DNA of 64,000 bases, from assembly GCA_026392415.1 (NCBI GenBank), contig JAPLCC010000040.1, positions 32,998 to 96,997 on the forward strand. The letters run 5' to 3'. Positions 1-10,555 of the stretch are shown one piece after another; the first letter of the stretch is position 1, and every line of letters starts with the position of its first letter. The notes under the pieces were generated by a model that was not told where the DNA came from, did no database searches, and was given only the letters and a program-made list of their open reading frames with translations. A program made the position numbers and the translations under genes. This DNA is from Propionibacteriales bacterium. Its GTDB lineage: Bacteria; Actinomycetota; Actinomycetes; Propionibacteriales; Nocardioidaceae.

Positions 1-2788
<2,788 letters not shown>

Positions 2789-2796
<8 letters not shown>

Positions 2797-3694
2797 CACC
2801 ACGGCCCAGCCCGTTCGTGAGGAGCTCCCGCTCCGTCCGCCGTCGGCCGACAACGGCCTGCTGGCGGTCTTCCAGCGCCGCTACCTGCTGCGGCTGCTCG
2901 TGCGCCGCGAGATCAGCGCGCGCTACCAGGGCTCGTTCCTGGGCCTGCTGTGGTCCTACATCAACCCGCTGACCCAGTTCTTCATCTACTGGTTCGTCAT
3001 CGGCGTGCTGTTCCAGCTGCACAAGGACGTCCCGAACTTCCCGATCCACCTGTTCGCCGGCCTGATCCTGGTCCACTTCTTCGTCGAGACCTTCGGCGCC
3101 GGCACCCGGTCGATCATGCGCAACAAGGCGCTCGTGGTGAAGATGGCGATGCCACGGGAGATGTTCCCCGTGGCCACCATGCTCGTCTCGCTCTACCACG
3201 TCGGTCCGCAGGTCGTGATCCTGATGGCGGCCTGCCTGCTCAACGGCTGGACCCCCGACCTGACCGGAATGGTCAGCCTGGTGCTCGCCCTGCTCATCAT
3301 CGCGTCGATCGGGCTGTCGGGGGCGCTGCTCTTCAGCGCTGCCAACGTCTTCTTCCGCGACTTCGGCAACATCGTCAACGTGCTCACGCACTTCGTCCGC
3401 TTCGGCGTACCGATGATGTACCCCTACGCGATGGTGCACGAACGGTTCGGCCGGTTCGCCGACTACTACCTGCTCAACCCCCTCGCCGATGCCGTGATCC
3501 TCTTCCAGCGTGCGTTCTGGATCGGCACCGTCTCGGACGAGGAGCAGGCGAAGTTCGCGGCCAAGGGCGAGGTGCTCATGCCCGACCACCTGCTGCTGCA
3601 CGGCGTGGCCGCACTGGCCGGATGCCTGGTCATCCTCGGCATCTCGCAGCTGGTCTTCAGCCGGCTCGAGAACAAGATCCCGGAGCGTCTCTGA
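2789..3694 (+). CDS. wzm: Polysaccharide ABC exporter permease (Wzm type)
   Basis: This 301-aa membrane protein is an ABC-2 type permease of the polysaccharide/O-antigen/teichoic acid exporter family. It has a short cytoplasmic N-terminus with the family pattern LVRREISARYQGSFLGLLWS, then about six hydrophobic segments, for example around residues 65-90 (LTQFFIYWFVIGVLF) and near the C-terminus. The ATG at 2789 overlaps the glfT2 stop by 8 bp and is followed two bases after its own stop by the ATPase gene. The context (glf, glfT2, wzm, wzt) indicates that the substrate is the lipid-linked galactan made by the upstream enzymes. In M. tuberculosis the equivalents are Rv3781-Rv3783. The substrate is inferred from neighbours. 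Confidence 0.9.
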
Positions 3695-3695
3695 G

Positions 3696-4463
3696 ATGGC
3701 CTCGTCGATCGTGGTGGACAACGTCACCAAGGAGTTCACCCTTCGCTACCACCGGACCTTCAAGGAGGTCACGGTCGCGAAGGCCAAGGGACACAAGACC
3801 AGCGAGAAGTTCAACGCCGTCGAGGACGTCTCGTTCAAGGTCGAGCAGGGTGAGTCCATCGGCCTGATGGGACTCAACGGCTCCGGCAAGAGCACCCTTC
3901 TCAAGATGATCAACGGCGTCATGCGTCCCGACCAGGGCTCCCTGCTGACCCGGGGCCGGATCGCCGGACTGATCGCCACCGGAGCCGGCTTCCACCCGCA
4001 GCTGAGCGGCCGGGAGAACCTCGTCCTCAATGCCGCGATCCTCGGGATGAGCGAGCGCGAGCTGAAGCGGAAGTACGACGACATCGTCGAGTTCGCCGAG
4101 CTGGGTCGCACCCTCGAAGCGCCCGTGGGTCACTACTCGTCCGGCCAGCGGGCCCGCCTGGGCTTCGCTGTCGCGATCCACGTCGACTCCGACATCTTCC
4201 TCGCCGACGAGGTCCTCGCCGTGGGGGACAAGCCCTTCCGGGTCAAGTGCGTCGCGAAGATGAAGGAGATCCGCGCCAGCGGACGGACCCTCGTCTACGT
4301 CAGCCACTCCGCCGGATCCGTCAAGCGCATGTGCGACCGCGTCCTGATCCTCGAGAAGGGCCGCCTCGGTTTCGACGGCGACCCCGACGAGGCGATCCGC
4401 TACCTGCACTACGACAGTGCGGACGAGCAGGAGATCGACGACGAGATTGGCAACGACATCTGA
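3696..4463 (+). CDS. wzt: Polysaccharide ABC exporter ATPase (Wzt type)
   Basis: The product (255 aa) is the nucleotide-binding subunit that pairs with the preceding permease. Walker A (GLNGSGKST) is near residues 59-67, the ABC signature YSSGQRARL follows at about 146, and Walker B with the catalytic glutamate is LADEVLAVGD. The long insertion between the first strand and Walker A (VTKEFTLRYHRTFKEV) is typical of Wzt/TagH-type exporters. There is no extended C-terminal carbohydrate-binding domain, so it belongs to the short Wzt class used for polymers that do not need end-group recognition. It ends the operon; the REP-like array starts within 10 bp after the stop. Confidence 0.92.
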   Translation: MASSIVVDNVTKEFTLRYHRTFKEVTVAKAKGHKTSEKFNAVEDVSFKVEQGESIGLMGLNGSGKSTLLKMINGVMRPDQGSLLTRGRIAGLIATGAGFHPQLSGRENLVLNAAILGMSERELKRKYDDIVEFAELGRTLEAPVGHYSSGQRARLGFAVAIHVDSDIFLADEVLAVGDKPFRVKCVAKMKEIRASGRTLVYVSHSAGSVKRMCDRVLILEKGRLGFDGDPDEAIRYLHYDSADEQEIDDEIGNDI

Positions 4464-4470
4464 GTCGTGA

Positions 4471-4607
4471 GCGGCGTTGGTCGAGGAGGTTGCGCAGCAA
4501 CCGTCTCGAGGAGCGAAGCGGCGTTGGTCGAGGAGGTTGCGCAGCAACCGTCTCGAGGAGCGAAGCGGCGTTGGTCGAGGAGGTTGCGCAGCAACCGTCT
4601 CGAGACC
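4471..4607 (+). repeat. Three tandem REP-like hairpin units, 47-bp period
   Basis: Three copies of a 47-bp unit begin at 4471, 4518 and 4565. Each contains GGTCGAGGAGGTTGC, a GCA spacer and GCAACCGTCTCGA, whose arms pair imperfectly to give a hairpin of about 13 bp. The first two copies continue as GAGCGAAGC and the last ends GAGACC. Related single copies occur at 22814-22848 (inverted) and 29890-29934. The position directly after wzt suggests a role as transcript end or a REP-type mobile repeat. Confidence 0.9.
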
Positions 4608-4704
4608 TGCTCAGCCATGCCCCGACCCAGCCGATAAATCAGAGCGTCATCGGCGTGTCGAGTGGAAATTACAGCGTTGTAGTTACTCACGAACTCTTTC
4701 CAAC

Positions 4705-4740
4705 TCGTGTGACGCATGTGAAAGTTGCTACTCGTGTGAC
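4705..4740 (-). promoter_or_regulatory. Candidate MtrA-binding direct repeats upstream of amidase
   Basis: Read on the minus strand, the region holds GTCACACGA twice (4705-4713 and 4732-4740) and TTCACATGC directly next to the first (4714-4722), so the 9-mers are in register with a 9-bp period. As recalled from mycobacterial work, MtrA binds tandem 9-mers of the form GTCACAgcg. The site lies 33-68 bp before a cell-wall amidase, a typical MtrA target class. The local sequence (4640-4770) is also clearly more AT-rich than its surroundings. The regulator is inferred. Confidence 0.45.
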
Positions 4741-4772
4741 AACTTCCCCGCACACACGGTTGGAGCAAAATC

Positions 4773-6902
4773 ATGTCGTCGTACTCTTCGGAGACACCTG
4801 GAAACGGGCGTCGGGTCCGGTTCGTGACCCTGTGCCAGCAGTTGCTGGCGCTGGCCGTGGTCGTGGCCGTGCTGACTCCCGCGGCGCGCACGGTCACCAT
4901 GGAAGTTCGTCCGGTCCAGCCTGTTGACGTCGTCCCGGGCGACGTGTCGCTGCGTGCGGCCGAGTTCCCGTCGACGGTGCCCACCGGCGAGGTGGACTCC
5001 GAGGTCGACCAGTACCTGTTGACCCCGCCCCGTGCGAAGGCCCAGAAGCTCGTCAGCGTGCGCGCCACCGAGAAGAGTGTCGGCAAGGGTGAGGCGATCA
5101 CCAGCGACGTGCTGCCCGTCGACGGCTACGGCACGGTCGGCGTCACCTGGGCTCCCGCCGCCGCGGTCGGCGAGGACGAGATCGGCATCAAGGTCCGGAC
5201 CCGGACCGACGGGGAGTGGTCGGACTGGACCGAGGCGGAGTACCACGACGACCACGGACCGGACCCGTCGACCGAGGAGGGCAAGAAGGCGCGTCCCGGC
5301 ACGGACGCCCTGCTCATCGGTGACGTCGACGCCGTCCAGGTCAAGGTGGCCACCGACGACGAGGCACCGGCAGACATGAAGCTCGCCGTGATCGACCCGG
5401 GCACCGCGTCCGACACAGCGAAGCAGGCCCCGGCCATCGACACCGCCCGGGTCGCGACCGAGGGCGACCCCGTCGTGGAGCCGCCGGCGACCGAAGACCC
5501 GAGCGGGGACGACGCGATCGCGCTGCAGGCCGGCTCGTCGACGCCCAAGCCGAAGATCTACTCGCGGGCCCAGTGGGGAGCCGACGAGAAGCTCCGGGAC
5601 AAGAGTTCGCTCAGCTACTACGAGGTCCACGGCGGCTTCGTCCACCACACGGTCAACGCCAACAACTACACGGCCGACCAGGTGCCGGGCATCATCCGCG
5701 GCATCTACAACTACCACGTGAAGACGCGGGGCTGGAGCGACATCGGCTACAACTTCCTCGTCGACAAGTTCGGCCGGATCTGGGAAGGCCGCGCGGGTGG
5801 TGTCGACCGTCCTGTCGTCGGCGCGCACACGCAGGGCTACAACAACTACTCCTTCGCGATGTCGGCCATCGGCAACTTCGACGTCGCCGGGGCACCCACC
5901 GCGATGGTCAACGCCTACGGCGCCCTCTTCGCCTGGAAGCTCTCGCTGCACGGCGTTGCCGCAGCCGACACGTCACAGAAGATCGGCTCGAAGTACTTCC
6001 CGGCCATCAACGGCCACCGTGACGCCGGCTCGACCGCCTGCCCGGGGCGCTACCTGTACGCCAAGATCCCGACGATCCGGTCGTTGGCCAGCGCGGCGCA
6101 GAAGAGCTTCGCGAGCCGCGAGGCCGAGGGCAACTTCGTCGGCGGGGGCACCAATGACCTGCTGGTACGCCGTACCAGCGACGGGCGGCTGTTCGCCCTC
6201 AACCTGGGCAATGTCGACGGCACGTGGAAGGTCGTCTCGCGCGTGGACACGGGCGTCAACGTCGCCAACGCCGTCAAGATCTACAAGGCCGGCGACTGGG
6301 ACAGCGACGGCTACGCCGACATGATCTCGCGCCGCAAGAGCGACGGTGTGCTCTTCCTCTACCGCGGCACGGGCGAGGGCAGGTTCGCCGCACCCGTCGT
6401 GCTCACCAACCTGCTCAAGAACATCGGCCTGCTCGCGGCCGTGGGTGACGTCACTGGCGACGGGCGCCCCGACCTGATGGCCCAGCCGACCGGCGGATCG
6501 ATGCGGATCTACCCGGGCAAGGGTGCTGCGGGCCTCGGCACGAGCTCCCACAACCTGGCGCAGAGCTACGCGGCGTACAGCCCGGTCAAGGGCTCGGCCC
6601 ACGTCCCCGCCGGCATGCTGAACGAGGACGGGGCGCCGGACAGCATCATCCGGGACGGCAACACGATCCGCCTGTACGCCGGCAACGGCCCGGGCGGCTG
6701 GGCAGCCAGCCGCACGCTCGAGGTCAAGGCCACCGGCTACGACTGGCTGCTCGGTGTCGGTCGCCTCGGCGGCAACCGGCAGCCGGACTTCATTGCTCGG
6801 GACAAGGCGACCGGACGGGCCTACATCCTGCCCGGCACGACCAATGGCTGGACCGGCCGGATCTGGCTGGGACAGCTCGGCGGGTACGACCTGGCGGCCT
6901 AG
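4773..6902 (+). CDS. Secreted PGRP-type N-acetylmuramoyl-L-alanine amidase with FG-GAP repeats
   Basis: The product (709 aa) is a secreted peptidoglycan hydrolase. Residues 10-32 form a signal-type hydrophobic stretch. Residues 40-250 look like a linker domain seen in actinobacterial PGRP proteins. The catalytic PGRP/amidase_2 domain runs from about 262 (YSRAQWGADEKL) to 445, with zinc ligands H291 in GGFVHHTVN, H415 in NGHRD and C423 in STACPG. Residues 450-709 contain four FG-GAP/VCBS-like repeats (GDWDSDGYADMISRR, GDVTGDGRPDLMAQ and others), a calcium-binding beta-propeller thought to aid wall or surface binding. The presence of all three zinc ligands predicts cleavage of the muramoyl-L-Ala bond. 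The ATG at 4773 follows the candidate MtrA site. Confidence 0.9.
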   Translation: MSSYSSETPGNGRRVRFVTLCQQLLALAVVVAVLTPAARTVTMEVRPVQPVDVVPGDVSLRAAEFPSTVPTGEVDSEVDQYLLTPPRAKAQKLVSVRATEKSVGKGEAITSDVLPVDGYGTVGVTWAPAAAVGEDEIGIKVRTRTDGEWSDWTEAEYHDDHGPDPSTEEGKKARPGTDALLIGDVDAVQVKVATDDEAPADMKLAVIDPGTASDTAKQAPAIDTARVATEGDPVVEPPATEDPSGDDAIALQAGSSTPKPKIYSRAQWGADEKLRDKSSLSYYEVHGGFVHHTVNANNYTADQVPGIIRGIYNYHVKTRGWSDIGYNFLVDKFGRIWEGRAGGVDRPVVGAHTQGYNNYSFAMSAIGNFDVAGAPTAMVNAYGALFAWKLSLHGVAAADTSQKIGSKYFPAINGHRDAGSTACPGRYLYAKIPTIRSLASAAQKSFASREAEGNFVGGGTNDLLVRRTSDGRLFALNLGNVDGTWKVVSRVDTGVNVANAVKIYKAGDWDSDGYADMISRRKSDGVLFLYRGTGEGRFAAPVVLTNLLKNIGLLAAVGDVTGDGRPDLMAQPTGGSMRIYPGKGAAGLGTSSHNLAQSYAAYSPVKGSAHVPAGMLNEDGAPDSIIRDGNTIRLYAGNGPGGWAASRTLEVKATGYDWLLGVGRLGGNRQPDFIARDKATGRAYILPGTTNGWTGRIWLGQLGGYDLAA

Positions 6903-6934
6903 CCGCACGACACAACTCCATACGGCCTGGTGGT

Positions 6935-7681
6935 TCAGGCGGGGAAGCGGGCAGTGGCGCGCTCGGCGGCATACGTCGCCTCGAGTTCGCCCGGCACGGC
7001 CTGAGCCACCAGGACGAGCGAGCCGCCCTGGGTGAGCGGCTCGCTGAAGGTCGCGGGCACCACGACGGGGTTCGCGACCGAGAGGAGGCGGCCGCCGCCC
7101 ACCAGCGTGCTGGCGGCTGCCTCCCCCCACAGTTCGGCCTGGGTGACCTCGTGGTCGCCGACCAGGATCGCGACGTCGTCAGCAGTCGGCGGATCGAAGG
7201 GCGTGAAGGCGTCGGGCTGGGACCAGATCTCCACGCCGACGTCGTGGACGCCGGCGGGCAGGGGATCGCTGAACCGGACGCCGAGCGGCAGCAGCGCGCA
7301 CGCGAGGACCACGAAGTCGGTGGCCCGGGTCGCCCACCGAGCGAGGGTGTCGGGTCCGCAGACGACCGCGGCGACCTCCACCGGGGTGCCCTCCCCGGGC
7401 GGGGGTACGACGACCAGACCGCCGCTCCAGGCCGCACCGAGGAACACGGTGCCCAGCCAGTGCGGAGGCAGGTCGAGACAGATCCGGTCGCCGCGCTCGA
7501 GCCCGAACTCGTCGACCAGGAGTGCGGCGGCCTTGGCCACCCAGTTGGCCCACGTGGTGCCGGACAGCTCGACCCGCTCGCCGGTGCCGTGGTCGTAGAA
7601 CGTGACGAGAGGCTGGCCCGGATCGTTACGGAGTCTCTGGGCGAGGACGGCAGCAAAGGTGGTCGCGGTCGGAGTCATCAC
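6935..7681 (-). CDS. TIGR03089 family protein (AMP-binding-enzyme-like fragment)
   Basis: This 248-aa protein matches the actinobacterial TIGR03089 family (Rv3268 in M. tuberculosis), which resembles the N-terminal part of acyl-CoA synthetases but is too short to include the complete adenylation domain. The recognisable part is LVTFYDHGTGERVELSG, TTWANWVAKAAALL and GDRICLDLPPHWLGTVFLGAAWSG. No phosphate-binding P-loop of the adenylating family (TSGTTGxPK) is seen, so catalytic activity is doubtful and the role is unknown. The GTG at 7681 is chosen because a TATCTT hexamer sits 7 nt before it; the ATG at 7678 is the alternative. It is divergent from the mannose-1-phosphate guanylyltransferase gene with overlapping -10 elements. 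Confidence 0.85.
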   Translation of the reverse strand: MMTPTATTFAAVLAQRLRNDPGQPLVTFYDHGTGERVELSGTTWANWVAKAAALLVDEFGLERGDRICLDLPPHWLGTVFLGAAWSGGLVVVPPPGEGTPVEVAAVVCGPDTLARWATRATDFVVLACALLPLGVRFSDPLPAGVHDVGVEIWSQPDAFTPFDPPTADDVAILVGDHEVTQAELWGEAAASTLVGGGRLLSVANPVVVPATFSEPLTQGGSLVLVAQAVPGELEATYAAERATARFPA

Positions 7682-7688
7682 TTCGACA

Positions 7689-7698
7689 AAGATAGGGT
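7689..7698. promoter_or_regulatory. Overlapping divergent -10 hexamers
   Basis: TAGGGT (7693-7698, plus) lies 7 nt before the ATG at 7706. TATCTT on the minus strand (7689-7694) lies 7 nt before the GTG at 7681. The two hexamers share two bases, so RNA polymerase can probably occupy only one at a time. Confidence 0.6.
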
Positions 7699-7705
7699 GC
7701 CGCGC

Positions 7706-8785
7706 ATGGGCGCTGACGAGATCCCCGGTTTCTGGGCGGTGGTTCCCGCTGGTGGTGCCGGTACGCGGCTCTGGCCGCTCTCGCGTGCCGCTTCGCCGAA
7801 GTTCCTCCACGACCTCACCGGCTCCGGCCGGTCCCTGCTCGAGCAGACCCACGATCGGTTGGCTCCGATCGTCGGCGACCGGGTCCTGGTCGTCACCGGA
7901 GCCGCCCACCGCGACGCGGTGCGCCAACAGCTCGCTGCCCTGCCTGACAGCGCAGTCCTCGCCGAACCGTCCGCGCGCGACTCGATGGCCGCGATCGGTC
8001 TCGCGGCCGCCGTGCTCGAGCGGCGCGGGGCCGAGGTGATGGGCTCGTTCGCCGCCGACCACGTCATCACCGAGCCCGATCTCTTCCGCGAAGCCGTCGT
8101 CGCAGCCGTGGATGCTGCGCGTGACGACTGGCTGGTCACCATCGGCATCCAGCCGACCTTCCCGTCCTCGGCGTTCGGCTACATCCACCAGGGCGAGCCG
8201 CTCGAGGGCCATCCGTCGGTGCGCCGCGTGGTGGAGTTCGTGGAGAAGCCGTCGGTGCCCGTGGCCGAGGAGTACCTCGCCACTGGCCGCTACCGCTGGA
8301 ACGCCGGAATGTTCGTGGTCCGCCCCACGGTCCTGCTGGACCTGCTGGCCGAACGCGACGCCGACTTCGCGGCCACCCTGCGCACGATCGCAGCAGATCC
8401 CGACCGGCTGCCCGACCTGTGGGAGCACCTGCCGCGGATCGCCATCGACCACGCCATCGCAGAACCCGCTGCCGAGAGTGGGCGGGTGGCGACGGTGCCC
8501 GGCACGTTCGGCTGGGACGACATCGGCGACTTCGACTCCCTGGCCAACCTCCTCGGTGAGCAGGAGACCTGCAGCATCCTCGGTGACGCGTCGCTGGTGC
8601 ACCGCTCTGCGGCGACCGGACTCGTCGTACCCGGCTCCGGGCGCGTGGTCGCGGTGATCGGCCTCGACGACGTGGTCGTCGTGGACACGCCCGACGCCCT
8701 CCTGGTGATGACGCGGGAACGCGCCCAGGACGTCAAGGCGATCGTCGCGGCCCTGAAGGACCAGGGCCGGACCGATCTGACCTGA
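7706..8785 (+). CDS. manC: Mannose-1-phosphate guanylyltransferase
   Basis: The product (359 aa) makes GDP-mannose from mannose-1-phosphate and GTP in the cytoplasm, the donor for mannolipids and glycoproteins. The nucleotide-binding motif GGAGTRLWPLSRAASPKF is at residues 15-32. Further signatures are SFAADHVI (the DHVI metal region), FGYIHQGE, EFVEKP and WNAGMF, followed by GTFGWDDIGDFDSL. It is the single-domain form without the phosphomannose isomerase cupin, since it stops soon after the left-handed beta-helix region. It corresponds to Rv3264c. A TAGGGT hexamer 7 nt upstream suggests a leaderless mRNA. The phosphomannomutase at 17362 supplies its substrate. Confidence 0.93.
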   Translation: MGADEIPGFWAVVPAGGAGTRLWPLSRAASPKFLHDLTGSGRSLLEQTHDRLAPIVGDRVLVVTGAAHRDAVRQQLAALPDSAVLAEPSARDSMAAIGLAAAVLERRGAEVMGSFAADHVITEPDLFREAVVAAVDAARDDWLVTIGIQPTFPSSAFGYIHQGEPLEGHPSVRRVVEFVEKPSVPVAEEYLATGRYRWNAGMFVVRPTVLLDLLAERDADFAATLRTIAADPDRLPDLWEHLPRIAIDHAIAEPAAESGRVATVPGTFGWDDIGDFDSLANLLGEQETCSILGDASLVHRSAATGLVVPGSGRVVAVIGLDDVVVVDTPDALLVMTRERAQDVKAIVAALKDQGRTDLT

Positions 8786-8798
8786 CGTTCGCGAACGA

Positions 8799-9548
8799 CT
8801 ACGGGACGAAGGGCTCGGGGGAGTCGGTGAACGGGTAGTCGAGCATGAACTGGTCGAGTGCCGCACCGCTCGCCTCGGAGCAGTACTGCCACACGCCGAG
8901 CTGCTCCTGCGTCGTCGCGTTCGAGGTCCAGTGCGTGAAGGCGATGTGCTGGCCCTTCGGGAAGGCCTTGCCGTCCTTCTTCGTCCACGGCACGGCCTTG
9001 AACTTCAGGCGCCCGTTGGTGTCGTCGTCATCGAGGGTCGCGGCGATCGCCTTGATCGCGGCGACCTCCGAGGAGTCGTCGGCGGCGGTCTCGTCGTACC
9101 AGAGGATCGTGTAGCCGTGCTCGAGGTTGTGGACGAGCGACTCGAGCTCGGGACGACCGGCGGCGGTGTAGTAGCGGTTGGCCGCGGGGTCCGGCGCGAC
9201 GCCGGCCTCGTTCCAGTGCTGCCCGAAGGCCGGCGGGGCGTCCGGGTAGGTCACCTGGGTGCCGGTCGGGACGTGCTCGCTGCTGCCGGTCGCGGTCTTG
9301 GTCTCGACCTTGCCGCAGACGCTGGCCTTCGCGCCGATCTCGTCCAGGGGCGTGCCGGAGTAGCGCGCCTTCTGGATCGCGGTCTTCACCGGGTTGTATG
9401 CCGCGACGCCGACGATCAGCAGGGCAACGGCGATGCAGGCCCCCACGATGACCATGCCCTGGCGCTTTTCGGCGCCCTTCTGCTTCCGCCGGATGTCGTC
9501 GATGACTTGGCGGCGGTCCGACTTCTCGGACTTGCTGGACTTGGCCAC
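8799..9548 (-). CDS. DUF3105 domain membrane-anchored protein
   Basis: This 249-aa protein starts with a lysine-rich cytoplasmic segment (KSSKSEKSDRRQVIDDIRRKQKGAEKRQG) and one transmembrane helix at about residues 32-50. The rest is an extracytoplasmic DUF3105 domain, recognisable from the conserved TYPDAPPAFGQHW, VHNLEHGYTILWYDE and IAFTHW stretches. Two conserved cysteines (in ASVCGKV and WQYCSEA) may form a disulfide. The histidines in GQHW and LEHGY are invariant-looking and could bind a metal, but this is inference. The biochemical role is unknown. The GTG at 9548 is the only start before the basic segment; a GAGGT stretch lies upstream. The gene converges on the guanylyltransferase gene, 13 bp apart. 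Confidence 0.82.
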   Translation of the reverse strand: MAKSSKSEKSDRRQVIDDIRRKQKGAEKRQGMVIVGACIAVALLIVGVAAYNPVKTAIQKARYSGTPLDEIGAKASVCGKVETKTATGSSEHVPTGTQVTYPDAPPAFGQHWNEAGVAPDPAANRYYTAAGRPELESLVHNLEHGYTILWYDETAADDSSEVAAIKAIAATLDDDDTNGRLKFKAVPWTKKDGKAFPKGQHIAFTHWTSNATTQEQLGVWQYCSEASGAALDQFMLDYPFTDSPEPFVP

Positions 9549-9595
9549 GGTGTGGGGTACCTCGTCTGGTGAGTACGGCGCGGAACGCGGTGAGT

Positions 9596-10555
9596 CTACG
9601 GACTCGATGGTCGATAGCGCAGGTCGGTGTCCCCGGAGTCCGTCTCGGTCCGGTTCCAGCCGTGTGCGAACGCCACGATGTCGGACGCCACCGTGTGCCC
9701 GTCGGCGCTGCGCACCTCGTGCTCAGCGGTGACCTCGGCGGCGAGTCCGGCCGCACCGAGAGCGCTCACGAGCTCCTCGGCCGACACCGGCCGGCCGAAC
9801 GGCGCGCGGTCGGCGGGTGCGCCGCCGACGGCACGGATGACGGCCTCGCGGGCGCCGTAGCCGAAGAGGTCGGCGCCGTCCTCGCGGATCAGTGCGACCG
9901 CACCGGTGCCGTGGTCGTGGGGCGGCAGCACCAGGTCGGGGCGCCCGCGCAGCACGGCGCACGGGCGCGCACCGAGCTTGCCCTGGGCGAGTTCGACGGC
10001 GGATGCGATCTCGTCGGCGACCGCGGGTGCGGTGACGGCGAGCTCGTTGCCGTGGGCGTCGACCCGGCCCGCGAACGACTCGAGCACCACCACGCCGGCG
10101 GCACCGATGGCGATGTCGGTCTGCCCCTCGCGCCAGGCCCGGCCGGCTGTGTCGGTCACGAGGACGCCGACGTTGGCGCCGGTGCGTTCGGCGACCGCGA
10201 TCCGCAGGGCACGTGCCGATGCATCCGGGTCGAGGGGCAGCAGGACGGCAGCGCCCGCTGCGACGTTGGACGCATCGACGCCGGCCGCGGCCATGGTCAG
10301 GCCCAGCCGGTTGCGGACGATCCGGGTCAGTCCGCGGCGCGCGACCAGGCGCACGGCCTCGACGTCGATCCAGCGCTCGCGATCGCCGGAGACGACCCGG
10401 CCCTCAGCCTTGCTGACGACCTTGCTGGTGACGACGAGGATGTCGCCGTCGACGAGGCCCTCGCTGCCGAAGGCGCCGAGGACGGCGGCGGCGAGGTCGT
10501 CGCCCGCGGTGATCTCCGGTACGCCGTCGGGTGCGATGACGGTCAGCGGGCCCAC
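9596..10555 (-). CDS. fbiB: Coenzyme F420-0:L-glutamate ligase, single-domain FbiB/CofE
   Basis: This 319-aa enzyme adds glutamates to F420-0, using GTP. The CofE domain fills residues 1 to about 245, with the family motifs EITAGDDLA, DGDILVVTSKVVSKAEGR, NVGVLVTDTAGRAWREGQTD and NELAVTAPAVADEIASA. The remaining 75 residues do not resemble the C-terminal FMN nitroreductase domain that makes mycobacterial FbiB about 450 aa long and that reduces dehydro-F420; there is no room for it. The GTG at 10555 overlaps the end of fbiA by 13 bp, so the two are coupled. It corresponds to Rv3262. The missing domain is discussed in the findings. Confidence 0.9.
   Translation of the reverse strand: MGPLTVIAPDGVPEITAGDDLAAAVLGAFGSEGLVDGDILVVTSKVVSKAEGRVVSGDRERWIDVEAVRLVARRGLTRIVRNRLGLTMAAAGVDASNVAAGAAVLLPLDPDASARALRIAVAERTGANVGVLVTDTAGRAWREGQTDIAIGAAGVVVLESFAGRVDAHGNELAVTAPAVADEIASAVELAQGKLGARPCAVLRGRPDLVLPPHDHGTGAVALIREDGADLFGYGAREAVIRAVGGAPADRAPFGRPVSAEELVSALGAAGLAAEVTAEHEVRSADGHTVASDIVAFAHGWNRTETDSGDTDLRYRPSSP

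Noticed and set aside
4477-4827. Frames reading through the REP-like array after wzt
   Set aside because: Their residues are just translations of the repeated hairpin (VEEVAQQPSR) and they lack starts with support.
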